From contig CAMFJT010000002.1 of assembly GCA_945957125.1 (NCBI GenBank), positions 1 to 64,000 on the forward strand: DNA of 64,000 bases, read 5' to 3'. The stretch's first letter is position 1. Each line of letters starts with the position of its first letter. The translations under genes and the position numbers were made by a program. The notes under the pieces were generated by a model. The model did no database searches. It worked only from the letters and a program-made list of their open reading frames with translations, and was not told the origin of the DNA. Origin of the DNA: an uncultured Rhodospirillales bacterium. Lineage in GTDB: Bacteria > Pseudomonadota > Alphaproteobacteria > Reyranellales > Reyranellaceae. Positions 26,973-35,733 of the stretch are shown piece by piece.

Positions 26973-29711
26973 TCAGATCTCGATGCTGCCGTAGAGGAAC
27001 TTCGGATGCAGGTAGGTGTAGGGCACGGCCAGCCCTTCATTGCGGGCATCGATCTCCCGGGCGATCGCCTGCAGCGACCGGACGAAGCGATCGACCATCG
27101 GCGCAATCTCGGGATTGCCGGCGAAGAAACGGGTGGGATAGCGCCCGAGCGGCTCCTCGGTCGGCTCGCTCAGCAGGTGGACCATGCCGATCTGCTGCAC
27201 CGCGACGGCCGGTCCCGGCAGCGCATCGAACAGGCTTTGCTCGGAGAGCGGCGCCTTGCTCGCGGGCGGCGGCGCGAACATCGTTCCCGGAACGTTGGGA
27301 ATGTAGCCGTACATGTCGAACTGGCCGTTGTTCGTGCTGGAATGCTCGGCCGTGGCGATGAAGATCATCGTGGTCGCGACCTGCACCAGCCGATCGACCG
27401 AGCCGAGCCCGCCATTGCGGTCGGCGAGGCCGCGGAAATCGCCGGCCTCCGGGTCGGCCAGCTCGTGCACCCACGCCTGCAGCTCGACGTCGGCGGCGAC
27501 GTCGGCGTCACTGCGATAGAAGCGCCGCAGCACCTCGCCGGCGAATCCGGCAATGGCGTCCCAGATCTTCAGGGCGTCGTCACGATAGTGATAGCCCGGC
27601 AGCTTCTCCGGATCGTCCACGCCGCGTTCGGCGAGATCGCCGCGCAGATCGTATTGCGCGAAAGACCATGTCTTCCAGGCTTTGGCGCACAGTGCGAGAG
27701 CGCCGTCGCGACCGACGCCGAGCGAATTGTCGATCGGGCCCCCCGGCGCCAGCATCCTGGTGCGCGCCGACCGGTTGATCGCCATCGTGAAGCGGCAATG
27801 CGGCACGAGAAGCTGGTGGAGCGGATGGGCCTGGCTGAGCTGGCGATGGGTCGCGACGGCGACCGTCTCGAGCACCATGTGCGTGCGCAGCAGGTGCGAG
27901 ACGCATTCCTGCACCTGCGCATCGGCACACTGGACATGGGTCTTCACGGTACGCCACAGCCAGGGATCGTCCGACGGCGTGAAGATCGGGCCGCTCGCCG
28001 GCGATTGCCCGAGCTGGATGGCGAGCGGCATCAGGCGGCCCTGCCCGTCGACATGGAACAGGCACATCGGTGCGCACAGGAAGCGACCCGGTGCCGCAGC
28101 GATACCGTCGAGAACGCCGAGATCGAGCAGGTAGAGACGGCCGGCGCCGCGCAGTGTCGCCAGGTCGGGCCCCTCCCCCAGCACCGGCGCCACGATCGCC
28201 TGATCGACCGGAAAATTGGCCGGTATGGCCTCGCATCGCCGCAGCAGGAAGGGATTGACGCCGTCGAGACGCTGGCGGGCGAACTCCTCGTCGCTGGCAT
28301 AACGCGCGCTGACCGACGGCAGATCGAGCAGCGAGTTGTCGTCGAAGAAATCGTCGAAGGCCCGCAGGGAGCGCGAAGGGTCGAACGTCTTCTCGATGGC
28401 ACCGAGCCCCAGGGCGACCACCGTGCCGGCGATGTCCCAGGCCAGGCGGCTGTCCTTCTCGAAGGAGAACGCCTCGTCCGCCGGAAGGTCGCGGACGTAG
28501 GACGGCAAGCCATCGTCGCGCGTGAACTGGTAGAGCCCGCGCGCCTGCTCGAGCAGCCTCGTTCGCGTGCGACGGCGCTGCCGGCTCTCGTCCTGGGGCA
28601 GCCGTGCGTCCATCCAGACGTCGTTCGTGGTGATGCGTGACGGCGCCTCGTCGGGGTAAGAGGCCGACGGGCGGACCTCGGGCACCGGCTTCGGCGCACC
28701 GAACAGGCGCATGCCGAGCAGCCGCGCGCGATGCGCCCAGGCGCCGCCGACGCGCAGATATTCGAGCGACGGCGGATCGTGGATCGACAGCGGCGCGATG
28801 AGGCGGATGCAATCGGGATGGTTGGTGATGGGGAACACGCAGCGATAGCCGTACGGATCGGCTTCATGGATCGCATCGATATGGACGGTGGCCAGCTTCA
28901 TCCAGGGATGGGTCGATTCCTCCCAAGCATACAGGCTGTTGATGACAATCTCGCGCCGGTCGCCGGCCTGCCATTCGTGGAGCTGGATTTCCAGATGATA
29001 GGTCGCGCCACGCCGGCCGACGCGCTCGCGATATTCGTCCTTGAGATAGTTTGGCGGGAGGGTCTCTCCCGGACGGGCCTCCTGAAACCACGGCGTGGCG
29101 AGATCCTCCTCGCGCGGCAGGCCGGTCTCCGGCCCCCGGTCTTCAGGCAGCAGGCGGAACTTGCAGTAGCGCAGCCGGCCGTCCCTGGCGCGGAACTCGA
29201 ACGGCGTCTGAGATTGGTAGTGGAGCTGGGTGAACGAGCTCGGGCGCAGCCGGAGCGCCACGTTGACGTTTTCGAAGCAACGCGGGTTCGCCTGGAAATA
29301 GGGGATCAGGTGAGCGCGCCCGCCACGCATCCGGCACCACATGAAATGGGCGAACGTGGCCATGTTCCAGAACGGCGAGGCCGTGCCGCCATTCATCAGC
29401 AGGTCGAGCGGGCTGTCGATATCGGCGTCCGCGAACTTCAGCGACGCGCCGCGCACGAACAGCCCGGCATCGTCCATCAGGCTGACGGATGCATGCCGCA
29501 GGCGGCAGGCGAACACGCGGCCCGGCCGGAAGAAGTCGGTGTCGGGGATGGCGAGATCGTCGACGATGCGGACGCTCCCGCGCGCGACGATGCCGTTCTG
29601 ATGCGACATGCGCGTCCGCGTCACGAGACTGTTCAATGCAATCGCCGTCACGCAAGCCGTACGAAGACCCGCGAGTTGCAGCCTTGCCCACCAGGTCGGC
29701 TTAGTCGCCAC
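26973..29711 (-). CDS. catalase-like (allene oxide synthase-like) domain fused to lipoxygenase
   Basis: N-terminus RVFACRLRHASVSLMDD...VRGASLKFADADIDSPLDLLMNGGTASPFWN resembles catalase-fold cAOS. Lipoxygenase: ECVSHLLRTHMVLE, TMAINRSARTRML, AEHSSTNNGQFDMYGYIPNVPGTM, C-terminal Ile. Start may be 29609. Confidence 0.88.
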   Translation of the reverse strand: MATKPTWWARLQLAGLRTACVTAIALNSLVTRTRMSHQNGIVARGSVRIVDDLAIPDTDFFRPGRVFACRLRHASVSLMDDAGLFVRGASLKFADADIDSPLDLLMNGGTASPFWNMATFAHFMWCRMRGGRAHLIPYFQANPRCFENVNVALRLRPSSFTQLHYQSQTPFEFRARDGRLRYCKFRLLPEDRGPETGLPREEDLATPWFQEARPGETLPPNYLKDEYRERVGRRGATYHLEIQLHEWQAGDRREIVINSLYAWEESTHPWMKLATVHIDAIHEADPYGYRCVFPITNHPDCIRLIAPLSIHDPPSLEYLRVGGAWAHRARLLGMRLFGAPKPVPEVRPSASYPDEAPSRITTNDVWMDARLPQDESRQRRRTRTRLLEQARGLYQFTRDDGLPSYVRDLPADEAFSFEKDSRLAWDIAGTVVALGLGAIEKTFDPSRSLRAFDDFFDDNSLLDLPSVSARYASDEEFARQRLDGVNPFLLRRCEAIPANFPVDQAIVAPVLGEGPDLATLRGAGRLYLLDLGVLDGIAAAPGRFLCAPMCLFHVDGQGRLMPLAIQLGQSPASGPIFTPSDDPWLWRTVKTHVQCADAQVQECVSHLLRTHMVLETVAVATHRQLSQAHPLHQLLVPHCRFTMAINRSARTRMLAPGGPIDNSLGVGRDGALALCAKAWKTWSFAQYDLRGDLAERGVDDPEKLPGYHYRDDALKIWDAIAGFAGEVLRRFYRSDADVAADVELQAWVHELADPEAGDFRGLADRNGGLGSVDRLVQVATTMIFIATAEHSSTNNGQFDMYGYIPNVPGTMFAPPPASKAPLSEQSLFDALPGPAVAVQQIGMVHLLSEPTEEPLGRYPTRFFAGNPEIAPMVDRFVRSLQAIAREIDARNEGLAVPYTYLHPKFLYGSIEI

Positions 29712-30153
29712 GGCAGCCTCGTAAGCTCGCGGTCCCTACGCGGGCCGGCCTTGAGGCCTACGCCCGGCCGTTGCCCACTCCCCGGAGGGAGCACCAAGCC
29801 TTTGATCCATACCTGCCCCCTCAGCCCCGATAGCGCCGCCCGGCTTTCCTGCCGGGTCTTGCCCGAGAGGATACGCCCGCTTCGCCCGGATCAGAAAGAC
29901 TTCCATCGAATGCGGAACGCTTTTCGAGTGGTGTTCGCTTCAGCAGGAGTGCAGAGCGGCGCGCTCCATCGGCGCGCACGTCGGCGTCGCTCGTTTGGAT
30001 CACAGGCGGCGGATTGTCTGATCGGCTCACGCCGCGATTCATCGCCACTGTCGATCAAGACGCCCGCGAATGTCCCCGCCGATCTCGCGCCACCGCCCGA
30101 TCGCACACGTCCCCGGCATGCGCCGCAGAGGCTACGAGAGCGATCGCGCGACG

Positions 30154-31095
30154 CTAGCTGCGCGGATTGCTGAGCACGATGCAGGCGCCGCCGGCGACGC
30201 GCAGGCGAGCACACAGGGCATCGGCGGCGGCGCGACTCGGTGCCGAGATACGCACGACCCATGTCGAAGCGTCGGTCAGACGGCCCGGCACGACCAGCGG
30301 CAGGGCGTCGCCCAGTACCGCTTCGTGGCGACGGCGCACCCTTTCGAAGCGCGCGAGCACGTCGCCTTCGGAAAAGCTGCCGGCGAGCTGCACGCCCCAC
30401 GGTCCCCAAGCCGGGTCGGCGGTATAGTCGCGGCGCTGCACGGCATGATCGACCACACCGTTGGCCAGCTCCGCGCAGCGCGCCCCGATCAGCGTATCGG
30501 CCAGCGGCGACGGCGACGCCATCTGCGGAATCTGGCGCGCCGTCCAGGCCTCCGCAGTGTATCCGGTGACGAGCCTCACATAGGCTTGCGTCTCGAACGG
30601 CAGGGTGCCTCTTCCCGCACGCCAGGCCGTCACAGCGGCCGGCCCGGCATTGTAGGCGGCCGCGGTTAGACCGAGATTGCCGCCGAAAGTGATGCGCAGC
30701 TCGCGCAGGTAGGCGGCCGACTCGCGCAGCGCTTGCAAGGGCTCGAAGGCGTTCGCCAGGCCGCGCATCGCCGCGGTCGCCGGCATGAACTGCGCAATGC
30801 CTCGCGCACCGGCCGGACTGACCGCCATCGGATTGAAGCGGCTCTCCTGCCAGATCAGACGGACGAAGAACTCCTGCGGCAGGTCGTTGGCCGCCGCGGC
30901 CTGGGCCAGCGTGCTGCAGATCGCATCGACCGACGGACGGGCTGCCGCCGCGGGAGCAGCCGGCAACTGGGCGAACGCCGGCCCTGCGGTGCACGAAAGC
31001 GCGAAGGCCGTCGCGATGGCCGCGCGGCATCGACGCGCCGTCGCGGCGGCAGCTCTCCACTCGCAGGATCGACGGCCAACCATTACGTCCAGCAT
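30154..31095 (-). CDS. lytic transglycosylase with C-terminal SPOR-like domain
   Basis: FFVRLIWQESRFNPMAVSPAGARGIAQFMPATA...LGLTAAAYNAGPAAVTAW; C-terminal WGVQLAGSFSEGDVLARFERVRRRH...VVRISAPSRAAADALCARLR. Confidence 0.87.
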   Translation of the reverse strand: MLDVMVGRRSCEWRAAAATARRCRAAIATAFALSCTAGPAFAQLPAAPAAAARPSVDAICSTLAQAAAANDLPQEFFVRLIWQESRFNPMAVSPAGARGIAQFMPATAAMRGLANAFEPLQALRESAAYLRELRITFGGNLGLTAAAYNAGPAAVTAWRAGRGTLPFETQAYVRLVTGYTAEAWTARQIPQMASPSPLADTLIGARCAELANGVVDHAVQRRDYTADPAWGPWGVQLAGSFSEGDVLARFERVRRRHEAVLGDALPLVVPGRLTDASTWVVRISAPSRAAADALCARLRVAGGACIVLSNPRS

Positions 31096-31358
31096 ATCAT
31101 GCCCGCCGCCGTCACCGGCAGCGGCGGGAAGCCCTGCGCGCCGCAGCCCCCCGATCCAGACTTCCGCAGATCGGACCCCCGAATCGTCGGGAGACGGAAC
31201 CGTTTCCCCATAGCCGAGCGGCTATAACGCATTGCCCACTCGACTGGACCGGGCCTACATTCACGGCCGTAGGCAGAAGCCCGTTCAGCCGCTAGAACCC
31301 TGGGGTCCAAGGCCGGTCTGCTGCCGCCTGTTACGGCTCCGGGATCTCAAGGAGGAGA

Positions 31359-32786
31359 ATGAAGATGACCAATCGCATGAAATTCTACATCGACGGCGCC
31401 TGGGTCGACCCGGCCGTCATGAAGACGGTCCCCGTGGTCAATCCGGCCACCGAGGAGAAGATGTACGAGGTGGCCGTCGGCTCGAAGGCAGACGTGGACA
31501 AGGCGGTCGCCGCGGCGCGCAAGGCGTTCGAGACCTTCTCGACCACCACCCGCGAGGAGCGCATCGCGCTGCTCGAGAAGATCATCGAGGCCTACAAGGC
31601 CCGCTCCAAGGAGATCGCGACCGCCATCTCCGACGAGATGGGCGCACCGCAGCCGATGGCCGAGCGCGCGCAGGCCGGCGCCGGCCTCGGCCACCTGATG
31701 TCGACCCTGCAGGTCCTGAAGGACTATCACTTCGAGGAGAAGGTCGGCTCGGCCACCGTCGTGCGCGAGCCGATCGGCGTGGTCGGCATGATCACCCCGT
31801 GGAACTGGCCGCTCAACCAGATCGCCTGCAAGGTCGCGCCCGCGATCGCCGCCGGCTGCACCATGGTCCTCAAGCCGTCCGAGTTCACGCCGACCTCGGC
31901 GCTGATCTTCGCCGAGGTCATGCATGCCGCCGGCGTGCCGAAGGGCGTGTTCAACCTCGTCAACGGCCTCGGCCCCGAGGTCGGCGTCGCGATGAGCGAG
32001 CACGAGGGCATCGACATGATCTCGTTCACGGGCTCGACCCGCGCCGGCATCGACGTCGCCAAGCGCGCCGCCAACACGGTGAAGAGGGTCAGCCAGGAGC
32101 TCGGCGGCAAGTCGCCGAACGTCATCCTGGAGGACGCCGACTTCACCAAGGCGGTCACCGGCGGCGTGGCCCACGTCTTCAACAACTCGGGCCAGTCGTG
32201 CAACGCGCCGACGCGCATGATCGTGCCGACGGCGAAGATGGCGGAGGTCAAGGCGATCGCCAAGGCCGTTGCCGACAAGACCAAGGCGGGCGATCCCAAG
32301 GCCGAGGGCACCACCATCGGTCCCGTGGTCAACCGTACGCAATGGGACAAGATCCAGGCGCTGATCAAGAAGGGCGTGGACGAGGGCGCCACCCTGGTCG
32401 CCGGCGGCCCGGGCCTCCCCGAGGGCGTCAACAAGGGCTTCTATGTCCGCCCGACCGTGTTCGCCGACGTGACCAACGACATGACGATCGCCCGCGAGGA
32501 GATCTTCGGACCGGTCATCACGATCCTGGGTGCGAAGGACGAAGCCGAGGCGGTCCAGATCGCCAACGACACGCCGTATGGCCTCGCCGGCTACGTCTCG
32601 GCCGGCTCGGTCGAGAGCGCCACGCGGGTCGGCAAGAAGATCCGCGCGGGCAACGTCAACCTCAACGGCGTGCCGAACGAGCGCACCGCTCCGTTCGGCG
32701 GCTACAAGCAGTCGGGCAACGGCCGCGAGTGGGGCAAGTACGGCATGGAGGACTTCCTCGAGGTCAAGGCCATCGCCGGCGCCTGA
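31359..32786 (+). CDS. aldehyde dehydrogenase family protein
   Basis: GMITPWNWPLNQIACKVAPA, FTGSTRAGIDVAK, QELGGKSPNVIL, NSGQSCNAPTRM; RBS aaggagg. Confidence 0.95.
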   Translation: MKMTNRMKFYIDGAWVDPAVMKTVPVVNPATEEKMYEVAVGSKADVDKAVAAARKAFETFSTTTREERIALLEKIIEAYKARSKEIATAISDEMGAPQPMAERAQAGAGLGHLMSTLQVLKDYHFEEKVGSATVVREPIGVVGMITPWNWPLNQIACKVAPAIAAGCTMVLKPSEFTPTSALIFAEVMHAAGVPKGVFNLVNGLGPEVGVAMSEHEGIDMISFTGSTRAGIDVAKRAANTVKRVSQELGGKSPNVILEDADFTKAVTGGVAHVFNNSGQSCNAPTRMIVPTAKMAEVKAIAKAVADKTKAGDPKAEGTTIGPVVNRTQWDKIQALIKKGVDEGATLVAGGPGLPEGVNKGFYVRPTVFADVTNDMTIAREEIFGPVITILGAKDEAEAVQIANDTPYGLAGYVSAGSVESATRVGKKIRAGNVNLNGVPNERTAPFGGYKQSGNGREWGKYGMEDFLEVKAIAGA

Positions 32787-32861
32787 GGCTCAGGCACATT
32801 CACATGCTTGCAGGGGAAGGGCACCTCGTGCCCTTCCCTTTTTTTGTCGTGGGCGCGGAAG

Positions 32862-33458
32862 CTACAGCCCCACCGGCTTCCGCGGCGGCCACATCCGGGC
32901 GAGATCGCCGGTCGGGTTGGAGTAGGTCGCGAAATCCGTCTTGCCGCGCGACTCGTGGAAGTGGGCGAACGCCCAGACGACCGTCGGGAAGGCGAGCTGC
33001 TCCCACGGGATATCGGCGAAATCCACCAGCGCCACTTCTTCGCTCTCGGGCCCGGCGGCGACGTCGGGGCTGACCAGCCGCGCGCGATACATGATCTGCA
33101 CCTGGCCGATGCGCGCCACGCTGTACATCGCCAGCAGCCGGTCGATCTCGATCGTGGCGCAGGCTTCCTCGCGAGCCTCGCGCTGGGCGGCCTGCTCGGT
33201 CGTCTCGCCCAGCTCCATGTAGCCGGCGGGCAGGGTCCAGAATCCCTTGCGCGGCTCGATCGCGCGCTTGGCGATCAGGATCTTGTCCTTCCAGGTGCAG
33301 ACCGCTCCGGCGACGATCTTCGGGTTCTGGTAGTGGATGAACTCGCAGCGCCCGCAAACCAGACGCTCGCGGTTGTCGCCTTCCGGGATGCGCTTCTCGA
33401 AATGCTCGGGCGGATCCCACGGAAGGCGTGGACGTTCAGGCGGGGTGGGGGCACTCAT
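32862..33458 (-). CDS. NUDIX hydrolase with N-terminal zinc ribbon
   Basis: CGRCEFIHYQNPKIVAGAVC...GFWTLPAGYMELGETTEQAAQREAREEA (Nudix box). Confidence 0.92.
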   Translation of the reverse strand: MSAPTPPERPRLPWDPPEHFEKRIPEGDNRERLVCGRCEFIHYQNPKIVAGAVCTWKDKILIAKRAIEPRKGFWTLPAGYMELGETTEQAAQREAREEACATIEIDRLLAMYSVARIGQVQIMYRARLVSPDVAAGPESEEVALVDFADIPWEQLAFPTVVWAFAHFHESRGKTDFATYSNPTGDLARMWPPRKPVGL

Positions 33459-33468
33459 GCCCCCGAAG

Positions 33469-34668
33469 CTAGGCTGCCCGGATCAGCGCTGCAACGCCGG
33501 GCAACGCCTTGCCTTCCATCCATTCGAGGAACGCGCCACCCGCGGTCGAGACGTACGAGAACTTGTCCTCGACCCCCGCCGCCGCCAGCGCCGCGACCGT
33601 ATCGCCCCCGCCTGCGACGGAGAGCAGCTTCCCCGCAGCGGTGAGGTCGGCCACCGTCCGCGCGAGCGCGAGGGTGCCGGCATCGAACGGCTTCAGCTCG
33701 AAGGCGCCGAGCGGACCGTTCCACACCAGCGTCGCGCACTCGGCGACTTCCTTCTGGTAGAGCGCGACCGACTTCGGCCCGACATCGAGGATCATCTGGT
33801 CGTCGGGGCAGGCCTTGGCATCGACGACCTTGCTCGCCGCGCCGGCCTTGAACTCGCCCGCGACCACGACGTCGACCGGCAGCAGCACCTGGCACTTCGC
33901 CGCCTTCGCCTTGTCGAGAATCTCGAGCGCGGTCTTGCCGAGGTCCTTCTCCGACAGCGACTTTCCGACGGCGATGCCCTGCGCCTGAAGGAAGGTGTTG
34001 GCCATGCCGCCGCCGATGATCAGCTTGTCGACCTTGCCGACCAGGTTGCCCAGCAGGTCGAGCTTGGTCGACACCTTTGCGCCGCCGACCACGGCACAGA
34101 CCGGCCGCTTCGGGTTGCCCAGCGCCTTGTGGAGCGCCTCGAGCTCGCCCTGCATCAGCCGCCCGGCCAGCGCCGGCAGCCGGTGCGCCACGCCCTCGGT
34201 CGAGGCATGCGCGCGGTGCGCCGCGGAGAAGGCGTCGTTGACGTAGATGTCGCCCAGGGTCGAGAGCTGGTCGACGAAACCCTTGTCGTTCTTCTCCTCT
34301 TCCTTGTGGAAGCGCAGATTCTCCAGCAGGAGCACCTCGCCCGGCTTGAGAGCCTTGACCGCCGCCTCGGCCTGCGGGCCGATGCAGTCGTCGGCGAAGG
34401 CGACCGGCTTGCCGAGCGCCTTGGACAGCGGTTCGAGCAGCGGCTTCAGCGACATCTCGGGCACGCGCTTGCCGTCGGGCCGGCCGAAATGGCTGAGCAC
34501 GATCACCCGGGCCCCCTTGTCGGCCAGCTCCTTGAGCGTCGGGGCGGCACGCTCGATGCGCGTGGCGTCGGTCACCTTGCCGTTCTTCATCGGCACGTTG
34601 AGGTCGACGCGGACCAGCACCCGCTTGCCCGACACCCGCTCCGAATCGATCGTCTTGAACTCGCTCAT
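33469..34668 (-). CDS. pgk: phosphoglycerate kinase
   Basis: [64 protein letters not shown]. Confidence 0.97.
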   Translation of the reverse strand: MSEFKTIDSERVSGKRVLVRVDLNVPMKNGKVTDATRIERAAPTLKELADKGARVIVLSHFGRPDGKRVPEMSLKPLLEPLSKALGKPVAFADDCIGPQAEAAVKALKPGEVLLLENLRFHKEEEKNDKGFVDQLSTLGDIYVNDAFSAAHRAHASTEGVAHRLPALAGRLMQGELEALHKALGNPKRPVCAVVGGAKVSTKLDLLGNLVGKVDKLIIGGGMANTFLQAQGIAVGKSLSEKDLGKTALEILDKAKAAKCQVLLPVDVVVAGEFKAGAASKVVDAKACPDDQMILDVGPKSVALYQKEVAECATLVWNGPLGAFELKPFDAGTLALARTVADLTAAGKLLSVAGGGDTVAALAAAGVEDKFSYVSTAGGAFLEWMEGKALPGVAALIRAA

Positions 34669-34895
34669 GCTCTCTTCCTGATCACGAAAACCAACACATT
34701 GCCCTCATGAGTCGCCGAAACCAGCTCGTGGCCGGTCTGCCGGCAATAGGCCGGGAAATCCTGCTCCGCCGCCGGATCGCTGGCGCGCACCGTCAGCAGC
34801 CCGCCGGCGTCGAGCTCGCGCATCTTGCGATTGGCGCGCAGCACCGGCAGCGGGCACAGCAGCCCCGTCGCGTCGTACTCCAGCCGGTCAGTCAC
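34665..34895 (-). CDS. tusA: TusA family sulfurtransferase
   Basis: [54 protein letters not shown]. Confidence 0.88.
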   Translation of the reverse strand: MTDRLEYDATGLLCPLPVLRANRKMRELDAGGLLTVRASDPAAEQDFPAYCRQTGHELVSATHEGNVLVFVIRKRA

Positions 34896-35688
34896 GGCGA
34901 CGATAATATTTCATGGCCTCGGGCACCCAACGGCGGATGTCGGCGAGGCGGGTGTCGTCGGTCGGATGGGTACTGAGCCATTCGGGCTGCTTCTTCTGGC
35001 CGCGCCCTGCCGCGCGCATGCGTTCCCACAGGCCGATCGCTTCGTGCGGGTCGTAGCCGGCCAGCGCCATCAGCACCAGGCCGATACGATCGGCCTCCGA
35101 CTCCTGGGTGCGCGACATCGGCAGCAGGATGCCGACCGACGCGCCGGCGCCCATCGCCGCCATGGCGGTCGGCGCGTAGGCGGCGCCCGTACGACCGCCG
35201 GCGACGGCGAGACCGACGCCGGCCAGCAGCGTGGCGCCGCTCACCATCTTCTGGTCGCTCAGCCGCTCGGCGCTGTGGCGGGCGAGCGCGTGCGCCACCT
35301 CGTGGCCGATCACCGTGGCGAGGCCCGCTTCTGTACGCGTGATCGGCAGCAGCCCCGAATAGACCGCGACCTTGCCGCCGGGCAGGCAGAAGGCGTTGGG
35401 CACGTTCTTGTCGATGGTGCGAAATTCCCAGCTGTAGTGCGGCGCCTTCCACATGTGGGCAGGCGGCCGTTCGGCCGCCTGCGCGATTCGCCGACCGACC
35501 CTGTCGACCAGGGCGTTGAACTCGGCATCGTGCGAAGCATGCTCGCCCGCCAGCACCTGGCGATAGGCCTGCGCGCCGAGCTGCCGCTCCTCGCCCTCGC
35601 TCACCAGCATCATCTGCGACCGCCCGGTGACCGGCGCCGAATCGCAGGCTGCGAGCAGGCACAGCACGGGCAGGACGAGGAGCCGCAT
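34888..35688 (-). CDS. M48 family metallopeptidase (lipoprotein)
   Basis: VIGHEVAHALARHSAERLS HExxH; N-terminal LCLLAACDSAP lipobox. Confidence 0.92.
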   Translation of the reverse strand: MRLLVLPVLCLLAACDSAPVTGRSQMMLVSEGEERQLGAQAYRQVLAGEHASHDAEFNALVDRVGRRIAQAAERPPAHMWKAPHYSWEFRTIDKNVPNAFCLPGGKVAVYSGLLPITRTEAGLATVIGHEVAHALARHSAERLSDQKMVSGATLLAGVGLAVAGGRTGAAYAPTAMAAMGAGASVGILLPMSRTQESEADRIGLVLMALAGYDPHEAIGLWERMRAAGRGQKKQPEWLSTHPTDDTRLADIRRWVPEAMKYYRRRD

Positions 35689-35733
35689 GCGGCGACTCTA
35701 GTAAAGCGGCAGGATCGGGTCGAGCCCCTCGCC

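Noticed and set aside
23510-27361. 1283-aa plus-strand ORF opposite the kinase/cyclase gene
   Set aside because: Low-complexity Arg/His/Gln/Ala-rich translation with no motifs; typical antisense frame in high-GC DNA, while the minus strand has clear domains.
31232-33073. 613-aa plus-strand ORF overlapping aldehyde dehydrogenase
   Set aside because: Out-of-frame reading of the ALDH gene, Arg/Gly-rich.
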